Assembly: GCA_934408725.1 (NCBI GenBank)
Contig: CAKRVB010000003.1
Span: forward strand, 65,788-129,787
Length of the DNA stretch: 64,000 bases
Source: an uncultured Marvinbryantia sp.
GTDB taxonomy: Bacteria > Bacillota > Clostridia > Lachnospirales > Lachnospiraceae
Reading direction: 5' to 3'
Made by a program: the position numbers and the translations under genes. Below the pieces are notes generated by a model. The model did not search any database. It was not told the origin of the DNA and saw only the letters and a program-made list of their open reading frames with translations. Shown here piece by piece: positions 52,707-61,273 of this stretch; within the stretch, counting starts at the first letter, position 1; each line of letters starts with the position of its first letter.

Positions 52707-53315
52707 CTAGAACTTAAACGTATCCTTGATTCCCAGCCATTTCTGGTCTTTATCGCTGAGATTCAGTGCCGTACCATCTTCCATCACGTATCCCTCTGCG
52801 GATGCGCTTCCCTGATAGCTGCCCTTTACCTGTGGCCACTGGATGCCGATCTCCGGATCGTTCCATGCCATACCGCCTTCATCCCCTGGATGATAGAAGT
52901 CGGTACATTTGTAGCAGAATTCTGCCACATCGGATAATACCAGGAATCCGTGTGCAAATCCCTGTGGAATATAGAACTGCTTCTTGTTTTCTTCTGTCAG
53001 TTCGATACCATAGTATTTTCCGTAAGTCTCAGAATCACTTCTCAGGTCTACAGCCACGTCATAGACGGAGCCTTTGATCACGCGAACCAGCTTACCCTGT
53101 GGGAATTCCTTCTGAAAATGCAGTCCACGCAATACACCTTTGGTGGAGCAGGACTGGTTATCCTGTACGAATACCATGTCTAGTCCTGCTTCTTTCATAT
53201 CGTTTTCATTGTAAGTCTCCATAAAGTATCCACGGGAATCACCGTGCACGGTCGGTTCAATCACGCACAGTCCCTGAATGCCGCCTACATTTTTCTCTAC
53301 TTTAATCTGTCCCAT
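52707..53315 (-). CDS. rmlC: dTDP-4-dehydrorhamnose 3,5-epimerase
   Basis: The 202-residue cupin enzyme has DSRGYFMETYN, VLRGLHFQKE with the active-site histidine, and FYIPQGFAHGF, all RmlC hallmarks. It epimerises dTDP-4-keto-6-deoxyglucose at C3 and C5. It is the last gene of rmlABC, starting 3 bp after rmlB. RmlD, needed to finish dTDP-rhamnose, is not in the window. Confidence 0.93.
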   Translation of the reverse strand: MGQIKVEKNVGGIQGLCVIEPTVHGDSRGYFMETYNENDMKEAGLDMVFVQDNQSCSTKGVLRGLHFQKEFPQGKLVRVIKGSVYDVAVDLRSDSETYGKYYGIELTEENKKQFYIPQGFAHGFLVLSDVAEFCYKCTDFYHPGDEGGMAWNDPEIGIQWPQVKGSYQGSASAEGYVMEDGTALNLSDKDQKWLGIKDTFKF

Positions 53316-53317
53316 TT

Positions 53318-54337
53318 CTATCTGTCTCCGTACATTTTTTCATAGTAGTTCTGGTATTCCCCTGAAATAATGGTCTCCCACCATTCTCTGTTTTCCAGAT
53401 ACCACTTAATAGTCTTCTTGATACCGTCTGCGAATTTTGTTTCTGGCAGCCAGCCCAGTTCATTGTGGATCTTCGTTGGATCAATCGCATAACGCATATC
53501 GTGTCCCTTACGGTCTGTTACATGGGTAATCAGGCTTTCCGGTTTGCCCAGTTCCTTGCAGATCAGTTTCACAATATCAATATTTTTCATTTCGTTATGA
53601 CCGCCAATGTTGTAGACTTCTCCCACGCGGCCTTTATGAATAATCAGGTCAATAGCCTTGCAGTGGTCTTCAACATACAGCCAGTCACGGACATTTAATC
53701 CTTCTCCGTATACTGGAAGTGGCTTGTCATTTAATGCATTGGCAATCATCAGCGGAATCAGTTTCTCTGGAAAATGGTATGGGCCGTAGTTATTGGAGCA
53801 GCGGCTGATGGTTACAGGCAGTCCATAGGTTCTGTGATATGCCAGTACCAGAAGGTCAGCGCCAGCCTTGGATGAGCTGTACGGGCTGCTGGTGTGGATC
53901 GGAGTCTCTTCGGTAAAGAACAGATCCGGGCGATCCAGAGGCAGATCTCCGTATACTTCATCCGTAGATACCTGATGATAACGGGTGATGCCATATTTTC
54001 TGCAGGCATCCATCAGCACTGCGGTACCTTTGATGTTGGTATCCAGGAATACTTCCGGATTCTCAATAGAACGGTCTACGTGGCTCTCTGCTGCGAAGTT
54101 TACCACGATGTCCGGATGTTCTTCTTCAAATAATTTATAAACAGCTTCTCTGTCTGTGATGCTTTCCTTTACAAAACGGAAATTTGGATTGTCCATTACT
54201 GGTGCCAGTGTGGACAGGTTACCTGCATAGGTCAGGCAGTCCAGACACACGATACGGTAATCCGGGTATTTCTTTAACATGTGAAAAATAAAGTTGCTTC
54301 CGATAAATCCGGCTCCGCCGGTAACGATAATATTCAT
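53318..54337 (-). CDS. rmlB: dTDP-glucose 4,6-dehydratase
   Basis: This 339-residue short-chain dehydrogenase has VTGGAGFIGSNF (NAD site), VSTDEVYGDL (catalytic Asp-Glu) and YSSSKAGAD (YxxxK), the RmlB set. It makes dTDP-4-keto-6-deoxyglucose. That product feeds RmlC and probably also the FdtA-like enzyme at 29275, so this operon serves both a rhamnose and an amino-sugar branch. Confidence 0.95.
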   Translation of the reverse strand: MNIIVTGGAGFIGSNFIFHMLKKYPDYRIVCLDCLTYAGNLSTLAPVMDNPNFRFVKESITDREAVYKLFEEEHPDIVVNFAAESHVDRSIENPEVFLDTNIKGTAVLMDACRKYGITRYHQVSTDEVYGDLPLDRPDLFFTEETPIHTSSPYSSSKAGADLLVLAYHRTYGLPVTISRCSNNYGPYHFPEKLIPLMIANALNDKPLPVYGEGLNVRDWLYVEDHCKAIDLIIHKGRVGEVYNIGGHNEMKNIDIVKLICKELGKPESLITHVTDRKGHDMRYAIDPTKIHNELGWLPETKFADGIKKTIKWYLENREWWETIISGEYQNYYEKMYGDR

Positions 54338-54351
54338 GATAATAAGTCCTC

Positions 54352-55248
54352 CTAATACAACTGCTCTCTATATTTTCCATCCAGCACGTCCTTCAGATAC
54401 TGTCCGTACTGATTTTTCTTTACGATCTCGTAAGTCTTCATCACATCTTCTTTGCTGATCCATCCATTGAGATATGCAATCTCCTCCAGGCAGGCAATCT
54501 TGCGGTGCTGATGAGTCTCTACGGTTTTTACAAAGTTGGTAGCATCCACCAGGCTCTCATGTGTTCCGGTATCCAGCCAGGTGAATCCCTGTCCCAGAAG
54601 TTCCACATTCAAGTCACCATTTTCCAGATAGATGCGGTTCAGATCAGTGATCTCCAGCTCTCCTCTGGCGCTTGGCTTCAGGTTCTTTGCATACTCTACC
54701 ACACGATTATCATAGAAATACAGACCTGTTACACAGTAGTTGCTCTTTGGCTTAGCCGGTTTTTCTTCAATAGAGATCGCTTTTCCGCTATGGTCGAATT
54801 CCACGATTCCGAAACGCTCCGGATCGTCTACATAATAGCCAAATACAGTAGCGCCTTTGCCATTCTCTGCATTTTCCACTGCGGAAGTCAGTCTCTTCTT
54901 CAGGCCATGGCCTGCGAAAATATTATCTCCCAGTACCATAGCTACCGTATCATCACCGATAAAATCAGCTCCGATAATAAAGGCCTGTGCCAGTCCATCC
55001 GGGCTTGGTTGTACTGCATAAGACAGATTCACACCAAACTGATGTCCGTCACCCAGCAGTTCCTGAAAACGCGGTGTATCCTGTGGGGTAGAAATAATCA
55101 AAATCTCTCGAATTCCTGCACTCATTAACACTGACATTGGATAATAAATCATTGGCTTGTCATAGATCGGCAGTAACTGCTTGGAAGTTACCATGGTCAG
55201 CGGATATAAACGGGTTCCGGATCCTCCTGCTAAAATAATTCCCTTCAT
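54352..55248 (-). CDS. rmlA: Glucose-1-phosphate thymidylyltransferase
   Basis: The 298-residue protein has [38 protein letters not shown] and [16 protein letters not shown], the full RmlA signature. It makes dTDP-glucose from dTTP and glucose-1-phosphate. It is the first gene of the rmlABC operon. The promoter upstream has a 19-bp spacer with a palindrome, facing a divergent MerR-family gene. Confidence 0.95.
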   Translation of the reverse strand: MKGIILAGGSGTRLYPLTMVTSKQLLPIYDKPMIYYPMSVLMSAGIREILIISTPQDTPRFQELLGDGHQFGVNLSYAVQPSPDGLAQAFIIGADFIGDDTVAMVLGDNIFAGHGLKKRLTSAVENAENGKGATVFGYYVDDPERFGIVEFDHSGKAISIEEKPAKPKSNYCVTGLYFYDNRVVEYAKNLKPSARGELEITDLNRIYLENGDLNVELLGQGFTWLDTGTHESLVDATNFVKTVETHQHRKIACLEEIAYLNGWISKEDVMKTYEIVKKNQYGQYLKDVLDGKYREQLY

Positions 55249-55319
55249 TTCTTTCGTACTCTCCTATCCTGGCTCAACTTACGTCAGGCCACAAACAAAT
55301 CTTTACCAGTTATAACTGC

Positions 55320-55350
55320 ATTATAAAAGATGCCCTAAGGGCACCTTCAA
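55320..55350 (-). promoter_or_regulatory. rmlA promoter with 19-bp spacer and MerR-type operator
   Basis: On the minus strand, TTGAAG (55345-55350) and TATAAT (55320-55325) are 19 bp apart. The spacer holds the palindrome TGCCCTTAGGGCA. A long spacer with a dyad between -35 and -10 is the hallmark of promoters activated by MerR-family regulators, and such a gene lies divergently 100 bp away. Confidence 0.75.
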
Positions 55351-55421
55351 GTATTTTTTATGTAAAATTCGCAAATTTGTAGCAGATGAACAAAAATCAG
55401 ACGATTCTGACGGCCGATTTA

Positions 55422-55430
55422 TGGTACAAT
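55422..55430 (+). promoter_or_regulatory. Extended -10 promoter of the MerR-family gene
   Basis: TGGTACAAT lies 24 bp before the ATG at 55454, giving a very short leader that still includes AAGGAG. No clear -35 box is seen. Confidence 0.5.
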
Positions 55431-55453
55431 ATCTGGTAAGGAGTGTCTTAACC

Positions 55454-56635
55454 ATGAAATTACCAGGCTATTATTCTTCCGGTGAATTTGCCGCCAAGGC
55501 GCATATCACCAAGAAGACGATTCGATATTACGATGAACATCATATTTTAAAACCTTCTTTTGTCAATGAAAACGGTGCCCGTTTTTATACGGATGAGGAT
55601 TTTGCCAGATTACAACAGATTTTATTTTTAAAATATCTTGGCTTTTCTCTGGATGATATCCGGGAGATGACCATGCGAAACGGAGATCGTTCTTTTTTAT
55701 CCGAGTCCCTGCATATGCAGCTGGGCCTGATGGAAGAACGTCTGGAACAGATGCAGTTGATGAAGCAGGCGCTGCAAGAAGCCTCTGAGGCAGTGGATCA
55801 CGGCGATCAGGTGGACTGGAGCCATATGCTGCAGGTTGTCAATATCAACGAAATGGAACAGAAACTGAAGAACCAGTATCTGAATTCTTCCAATATCTCT
55901 GCCCGTATCAATCTGCATAAAGAATATGCGATAAATAAGCAGGGTTGGTTTCCATGGTTATATGAGCAGTGCCACATCCGTCCGGGTGATACGGTTCTGG
56001 AACTGGGATGCGGTGATGCTTCCCTTTGGCTGGAAAACCAGGAACGCATCCCGCAGAATGTTCGGATTATTCTGTCCGATCTCTCTGATGGTATGCTACG
56101 AGATGTCAGGCGTTCTATTGGAACCGATGATTACAGATTTTGCTTTGATGTTATGGATGCCCATCAGATTCATATGCCTGATCAAAGTGTCGATCTGCTG
56201 ATTGCCAATCATGTACTGTTCTACTGTGAAGATCTGCAACAGGTCTTCCGTGAAGTAAAAAGGGTACTCAAACCAGGCGGTGTCTTTATCTGCAGCACCT
56301 ACAGTGAACAGCATATGAAAGAAATCAGTGAACTGGTACAGGAATTTGATGACCGGATTGTTCTGTCAGCTGACCGACTGTATGAACGCTTCGGCAAAGA
56401 AAATGGCGAAACACTGTTACAAGAAGAATTTTCCCATATTCAATGGGTTCAGTATGAAGACTATCTGAATGTAACCGATACTGATGCACTGATTGCCTAT
56501 GTGCTATCCTGTCATGGCAACCAGAATCGATACATCGTTGACCGATACCGCGACTTTCGGGCCTTTGTAAAGAAAAAGACCGAAAAAGGATTTTATGTCA
56601 CCAAAGATGCTGGTGCGTTTATTGTAAAACGCTAA
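55454..56635 (+). CDS. MerR-family regulator fused to a SAM-dependent methyltransferase
   Basis: The protein has 393 residues from the ATG at 55454 with AAGGAG 10 nt upstream. Residues about 5-75 are a MerR winged helix (GEFAAKAHITKKTIRYYDE, then FARLQQILFLKYLGFSL), followed by a dimerisation coiled coil to about 125. Residues about 165-280 are a class I methyltransferase with VLELGCGDASLW and VKRVLKPGGVFICSTYS. In MerR proteins the C-terminal domain senses the signal, so the methyltransferase fold may serve as a ligand (SAM) sensor or be an active enzyme. It is read away from rmlA, whose promoter carries a MerR-like operator. Confidence 0.85.
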   Translation: MKLPGYYSSGEFAAKAHITKKTIRYYDEHHILKPSFVNENGARFYTDEDFARLQQILFLKYLGFSLDDIREMTMRNGDRSFLSESLHMQLGLMEERLEQMQLMKQALQEASEAVDHGDQVDWSHMLQVVNINEMEQKLKNQYLNSSNISARINLHKEYAINKQGWFPWLYEQCHIRPGDTVLELGCGDASLWLENQERIPQNVRIILSDLSDGMLRDVRRSIGTDDYRFCFDVMDAHQIHMPDQSVDLLIANHVLFYCEDLQQVFREVKRVLKPGGVFICSTYSEQHMKEISELVQEFDDRIVLSADRLYERFGKENGETLLQEEFSHIQWVQYEDYLNVTDTDALIAYVLSCHGNQNRYIVDRYRDFRAFVKKKTEKGFYVTKDAGAFIVKR

Positions 56636-56668
56636 CCATTTTGTACTTTCCTGTATGATTCTTATATT

Positions 56669-56710
56669 CCGTGGTCAGTTACACCTCTCTTTTAGCATAC
56701 CTGACCACGG
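56669..56710 (+). terminator. Intrinsic terminator of the MerR-family gene
   Basis: Perfect 10-bp arms, CCGTGGTCAG and CTGACCACGG, with a 22-nt loop are followed by ATTTTTCATTTTT. It lies between convergent genes, so it may also serve the minus strand. Confidence 0.75.
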
Positions 56711-56732
56711 ATTTTTCATTTTTCTTACACTA

Positions 56733-58640
56733 TTATTTTCCAAGCTCTTTCCGTGCTGCTGCCAGCGCCGCATCAATGACCTTATCCATGTCATAGTACT
56801 TATACTGTCCCAGTCTGCCGCCGAAAATCACGTTTTCTTCTTTTTCAGCCAGCTCCCGGTATGCTTCGTACAGCTTGCTGTTCTTCTCATCGTTTACCGG
56901 ATAATATGGTTCAATGCCTGGCTTCCACTCCGTAGAATATTCCCTGGAAATGATGGTATAATCTTTTGGCTCCTCAGCCTCCAGCTCTGGTTCAAAGTGC
57001 TTGTGCTCAATGATTCTGGTATATGGCACTTCTTTTGCCGTGTAGTTCACCACTGCATTTCCCTGATAGCTTGCGTCTTCGACCCTCTTTGTCTCGAATC
57101 GCACGGTACGGTATTCCAGATGGCCCAGCCTGTAATCAAAGTATTCATCAATCATACCAGTAAACACAATCTTTTTAAAATTATCATGTTCCCTGCGATA
57201 TTCAAAAAAGTCTGTTTCGGTCATCACATCTACATTCTCCAGAAGCTTCTCGATAATCTGCGTGTAACCGCCCTTCGGAATACCCTGATATACATCATTA
57301 AAATAATTGTTATTATAAGTAAAACGCAATGGCAGACGCTTAATGATAAAAGCCGGAAGATCTTTGCAGTCTCTTCCCCACTGCTTCTCAGTGTAGCCCT
57401 TAATCAGCTTCTCATAGACATCCCGTCCCACCAGGGACAATGCCTGTTCTTCCAGATTCTGTGGATCTGTAATCTGCAGGTCTGCGATCTGCTCTGCAAT
57501 CTTTGCCTTTGCTTCTGCCGGTGTCCTGATCCCCCACAGCTTACTGAAGGTATTCATGTTAAACGGCAAATTATACAGCTCATCTCCATAGACGGCCACC
57601 GGCGAATTAATATAGTTGTTAAACTCTGCATATTTATTGATATACTTCCATACCTCTTCATTACTGGTATGGAAAATATGGGCTCCATACTTGTGTACAT
57701 GGATACCATCCACTTCCTCCGTATAGATATTGCCACCGATATGATCCCGCTTTTCCAGCACCAGACAGCGCTTGCCGGCATTTTCCATTTCTCTGGCAAA
57801 TACCGCCCCATACAGACCCGAGCCAACAACCAGGTAATCATAGATCTTTCCGTTCTTCTCGAACTTCTTCGTTCTTTTCTTCTCCTTGCGTTCTCTATCC
57901 AGACGATCCTGTTCTTCCTGATAGGCATCGCAGACCTCTGTCACATCGCCACTCATCCGGGTAATACCTTTGTCCAGCCAGATCGCATGGTCACAGACCT
58001 CCCGTACTGTCTTGATATTATGAGACACAAACAGAAGCGTTGTACCGCCCTCCAACAGTTCAGCCATACGTTCCCGGCATTTTTTACGGAAATTCATATC
58101 TCCTACTTCCAGTGCCTCATCTACAATAAGTACATCCGGACAGTCTACCGTAGCTACTGCAAATCCCAGTCTGGCCTTCATACCGGAAGAAAAGTTCTTC
58201 ACAGGTGAATCCAGGAATTTTTTGATATTGGCAAATTCTACGATTTCATCAAAATGTTCATCCATAAACTCCTTGGAATGTCCCAGCAGAGTTCCGTTCA
58301 TATAGATATTCTCTCTGGCCGTCAGTTCCCCGTCAAATCCGGCTCCCAGCTCGATCAGGGGAGCAATCCTGCCCTTTACCTTAATCGTGCCCTTATAAGG
58401 CTTCAGAATGCCTGCTATCGCCTTCAGAAAGGTAGACTTACCAGATCCATTGGTGCCGATCAATCCCCAGGCTTCTCCTTTTTTTACCTTCAGAGATACA
58501 TCGTCAAGGGCCAGAAATTCCTGAAACATCAGCTGATGCTTCACCAGCTTGATGGCATATTCTTTTAAATTATTAATTTTCTCACTGGATAAGTTAAACC
58601 GGATCGTTACGTGATCCGCATCCACTACATACTTACTCAT
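56733..58640 (-). CDS. ABC exporter ATPase fused to UDP-galactopyranose mutase (Wzt-Glf)
   Basis: The 635-residue protein has an ABC ATPase at 1 to about 245: GTNGSGKST (Walker A), NFSSGMKARLGF (signature), DVLIVDEALEVGD (Walker B). A charged linker (DRERKEKKRTKKFEKNGK) follows, then a complete Glf at about 265-635 (YLVVGSGLYGAVFAREM, HIGGNIYTEE, HKYGAHIFHTSNEEVW, GYTEKQWGRD). In long Wzt proteins this C-terminal position holds the glycan-binding domain; here it is the enzyme that makes UDP-galactofuranose. The permease gene is 23 bp upstream. The frame shows no sign of being a sequencing artefact. Coupling of precursor supply and export of a galactofuranose polymer is a reasonable inference. 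Confidence 0.9.
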   Translation of the reverse strand: MSKYVVDADHVTIRFNLSSEKINNLKEYAIKLVKHQLMFQEFLALDDVSLKVKKGEAWGLIGTNGSGKSTFLKAIAGILKPYKGTIKVKGRIAPLIELGAGFDGELTARENIYMNGTLLGHSKEFMDEHFDEIVEFANIKKFLDSPVKNFSSGMKARLGFAVATVDCPDVLIVDEALEVGDMNFRKKCRERMAELLEGGTTLLFVSHNIKTVREVCDHAIWLDKGITRMSGDVTEVCDAYQEEQDRLDRERKEKKRTKKFEKNGKIYDYLVVGSGLYGAVFAREMENAGKRCLVLEKRDHIGGNIYTEEVDGIHVHKYGAHIFHTSNEEVWKYINKYAEFNNYINSPVAVYGDELYNLPFNMNTFSKLWGIRTPAEAKAKIAEQIADLQITDPQNLEEQALSLVGRDVYEKLIKGYTEKQWGRDCKDLPAFIIKRLPLRFTYNNNYFNDVYQGIPKGGYTQIIEKLLENVDVMTETDFFEYRREHDNFKKIVFTGMIDEYFDYRLGHLEYRTVRFETKRVEDASYQGNAVVNYTAKEVPYTRIIEHKHFEPELEAEEPKDYTIISREYSTEWKPGIEPYYPVNDEKNSKLYEAYRELAEKEENVIFGGRLGQYKYYDMDKVIDAALAAARKELGK

Positions 58641-58663
58641 GATTTTCTCCTGCTCTTTGCATG

Positions 58664-59452
58664 TTAGATATATAAGATAAATTTATCCTTCATTCTCTGG
58701 AATACCGTTACTCCGACGATCAGCATAAGAAATGCAATGATCCATCCACCGAAGAAAATTCTCGGTCCCGGAAGGCGGCAGCCGTAGATCAGATCACGGA
58801 ACTGTGCCACATAATAATACAGTGGATTCAGCCCCTTCACCAGTAGCTGCAGGGTCTTCGGCAGACGCTCCAGTGGATAGATGATCGGGGTCAGATACAG
58901 CCATGCTGTTGTAACCGCATTATAAATGTATGTAATATCACGGAAAAATACATTCAGGGTGGCCAGTAAGAATCCAAGTCCACAGCAAAAAATGTAGATC
59001 TGCAGTACCACAATTGGAAACAGCAGGAATGTCCATGAGAATCTTGCTCCGGTAACCAGCATAACGATAACCAGGGCTCCCATGGATAATACAGTATCTA
59101 CCATGCAGCTGGTGATCTTTGCCAGTGTAAAAATATACTTTGGTACATAAGTCTTTTTCAGCAATGCCGCATTGCCGGTAATGGATTTCATAGCACTGTT
59201 GGTACTGACTTTCAGAAAATCATACAGGATTCGACCTGTCAGCAGGTAAACCGGATAATTGTCGATATTCTTATTGAACATCGTAGAAAATACTATCGTC
59301 AATACCAGCATAATCAGAAGCGGATTCAGTACGCTCCACACATAACCAAGAAAACTTCTTCTGTACTTCAGCTTCAGGTCCCGGCTTACCAGTTCCCGAA
59401 CCAGATCTTTATACTGATATAACACATTGATTCTATACCGAAAGGTACTCAT
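58664..59452 (-). CDS. ABC exporter permease (Wzm/TagG-like)
   Basis: This 262-residue ABC-2 permease with six membrane segments has LVSRDLKLKYRRSFLGYVW and LTPIIYPLERLP, the Wzm/TagG signature. It has the usual length, unlike the longer permease at 40703-41677. It pairs with the ATPase-Glf fusion downstream. The ATG at 59452 follows an AGAGAGG site. Confidence 0.9.
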   Translation of the reverse strand: MSTFRYRINVLYQYKDLVRELVSRDLKLKYRRSFLGYVWSVLNPLLIMLVLTIVFSTMFNKNIDNYPVYLLTGRILYDFLKVSTNSAMKSITGNAALLKKTYVPKYIFTLAKITSCMVDTVLSMGALVIVMLVTGARFSWTFLLFPIVVLQIYIFCCGLGFLLATLNVFFRDITYIYNAVTTAWLYLTPIIYPLERLPKTLQLLVKGLNPLYYYVAQFRDLIYGCRLPGPRIFFGGWIIAFLMLIVGVTVFQRMKDKFILYI

Positions 59453-59528
59453 ATCTTTTTCGTTTTTCCTCTCTTTCTATGTTTTGATTGATAAATCTTT
59501 TTTCTGCCTGCAAGACCTAGCTATCATA

Positions 59529-61151
59529 TCATACTTTTCTGCAAACATCTACTTTTTTCCCTGAATAATCCCGCATTCCCTGGATTTCCAGCCCTGTCTG
59601 TCTCACTTCCCATATCTGACAGAGCAGTTCTTCTGTGATTCTCTCTCCCGGCACCACCAGCGGAATTCCTGGCGGATAAAGATAAATATACTCTCCACTG
59701 ATTTCTCCGATACTTCTCTCCAGATCCATCGTCGTATGCTCACATGCTGTTGCCTGCGCAATGGACAGAACCTCTGTTTCGCCCTTATTATCTGATGTTC
59801 CTGACAGATTCCTAATATTCGAGCTTACGTTCTTCTGTGGTTGTTTCTCTTTGTCTTCCACAGAATTTGTGGAGATATTCTCCTCAATGTGGATAAGTGC
59901 ATTTTTCAGTCTTTCGAATCCTTCGTCCGTATCCGCAATGCTGGTCAGGGCGATTATATATCCGGCAGCTTCCATCTCTACTTCCAGATGCTCTTTCCGT
60001 CGCAGAAACTCCGCCACCTCATGTCCATTCCATCCATCTGCAGCAATTACCAGTTTTCCGGGATCTGTTTCATATACCTGCTGCCGGACAGCATCCTCAT
60101 CGGTAAGCAGATGGATATGGGGCAGTTTTGCAACTTCTTTTTTAAAGCAGTGAAGTCTTTGACTGTAATCTTCAAAAAGTTCCTTTCCTCTTGCTTCAAT
60201 CAGACGCATACACTGATCCATTCCCGCCATAAATACATAGGACGGGCTGCTGGTCTCAAAGATATCCAGATATTTTTTCACATACTCCGTCCATTTTGTG
60301 GATTTCTCTCCAATGTGAAGCAATGCAGTCTGAGTCATAGAAGGCAATGTCTTATGCAGACTGTGGATCACAATATCTGCGCCTTTTTTCAGCGCATTTT
60401 CCGGAAAATCCGGATGAAATCCAAAATGCGCTCCGTGAGCTTCATCCACAATCAATGGTACCCCATGCGCATGAGCAATCTCACTGATTTTTTCCACATC
60501 TGATAAAATGCCATCATAAGTCGGAGAGGTAATCACCACCGCCTGAATCTGCGGATCCCGTGTCAACGCATCCTCCACATCCTCTGAACGAATAGAACCA
60601 TTGATCTGCGCCAGTTTCTTTCCCCATTTGACTGTATACTCATTTCCATCATCGCCGCTGCGCCTTTCTTCTGCATCAATGTCAGACTCTGGATACAGAT
60701 ACACCGTCTCCAGTTCCCGCAGTTCTACGGCATGATAAACTGCTTTGTGACAGTTTCGCGCCATCAACAGCTTTCCTCTCTGTGTAGTACAGGCAAATAT
60801 GGCTGCCAGAATTCCGCAGGTACTTCCATTAATCAGATAAAAACTTTTGTATGCCCCGTAAAGACTGGTCGCTCTCTGCTGTGCTTCCAGCAAAATCCCC
60901 TCTGCATGGTGCAGATTGTCAAATCCATCAATTTCTGTAATATCAATGCCATACGGCATCCTGTTTCTTCTTACCCTATCTTTTTCTTCTCTCCCAAGTG
61001 CATACATTTCCCGGATCAATGTCGCATTTCTTTTATGTCCGGGCATATGAAAAGGATATGCATCGGAACTGCAATATTCTTCCAGTTGTTCATACAGACC
61101 AGACAGCTGTTCTGTTTTTGGGTTTTCTATTTCTATTTTGTTCACTCCCAT
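59529..61151 (-). CDS. Orn/Lys/Arg decarboxylase family PLP enzyme (SpeA/YaaO-like)
   Basis: The 540-residue fold-type I PLP enzyme has FHMPGHKRN near the start, INGSTCGILAA, VDEAHGAHFGFHP and the PLP lysine in IHSLHKTLPSMTQTALLHI, cut here to the core. The C-terminal domain ends with YLYPPGIPLVVPGE. Substrate may be arginine, lysine or ornithine; motifs do not decide. A low-complexity insert of about 35 residues (around 440-475) separates the two domains. It is unlikely to be part of the glycan pathway. A promoter lies just upstream (61193-61201). Confidence 0.85.
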   Translation of the reverse strand: MGVNKIEIENPKTEQLSGLYEQLEEYCSSDAYPFHMPGHKRNATLIREMYALGREEKDRVRRNRMPYGIDITEIDGFDNLHHAEGILLEAQQRATSLYGAYKSFYLINGSTCGILAAIFACTTQRGKLLMARNCHKAVYHAVELRELETVYLYPESDIDAEERRSGDDGNEYTVKWGKKLAQINGSIRSEDVEDALTRDPQIQAVVITSPTYDGILSDVEKISEIAHAHGVPLIVDEAHGAHFGFHPDFPENALKKGADIVIHSLHKTLPSMTQTALLHIGEKSTKWTEYVKKYLDIFETSSPSYVFMAGMDQCMRLIEARGKELFEDYSQRLHCFKKEVAKLPHIHLLTDEDAVRQQVYETDPGKLVIAADGWNGHEVAEFLRRKEHLEVEMEAAGYIIALTSIADTDEGFERLKNALIHIEENISTNSVEDKEKQPQKNVSSNIRNLSGTSDNKGETEVLSIAQATACEHTTMDLERSIGEISGEYIYLYPPGIPLVVPGERITEELLCQIWEVRQTGLEIQGMRDYSGKKVDVCRKV

Positions 61152-61192
61152 GTTCCTCTGTTTCTCTTGATTTCCAGTAAAAATATAAGGTT

Positions 61193-61201
61193 AGTATACC
61201 A
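61193..61201 (-). promoter_or_regulatory. Extended -10 promoter of the decarboxylase gene
   Basis: On the minus strand, TGGTATACT lies 42-50 bp before the ATG at 61151. No clear -35 box is seen. Confidence 0.5.
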
Positions 61202-61217
61202 CAATCCTTATACATCA

Positions 61218-61226
61218 TGATATAAT
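61218..61226 (+). promoter_or_regulatory. Extended -10 promoter of the phosphatase/apbE operon
   Basis: TGATATAAT with a perfect -10 box lies about 48 bp before the ATG at 61274, divergent from the decarboxylase promoter. Confidence 0.6.
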
Positions 61227-61273
61227 CCTCTTGAAATACAGCGCAATAGAAATGAATATTAGGAGTATTGATT

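Noticed and set aside
56655..58208. A 517-residue plus-strand frame
   Set aside because: It is fully antisense to the ATPase-Glf fusion, whose motifs are unmistakable.
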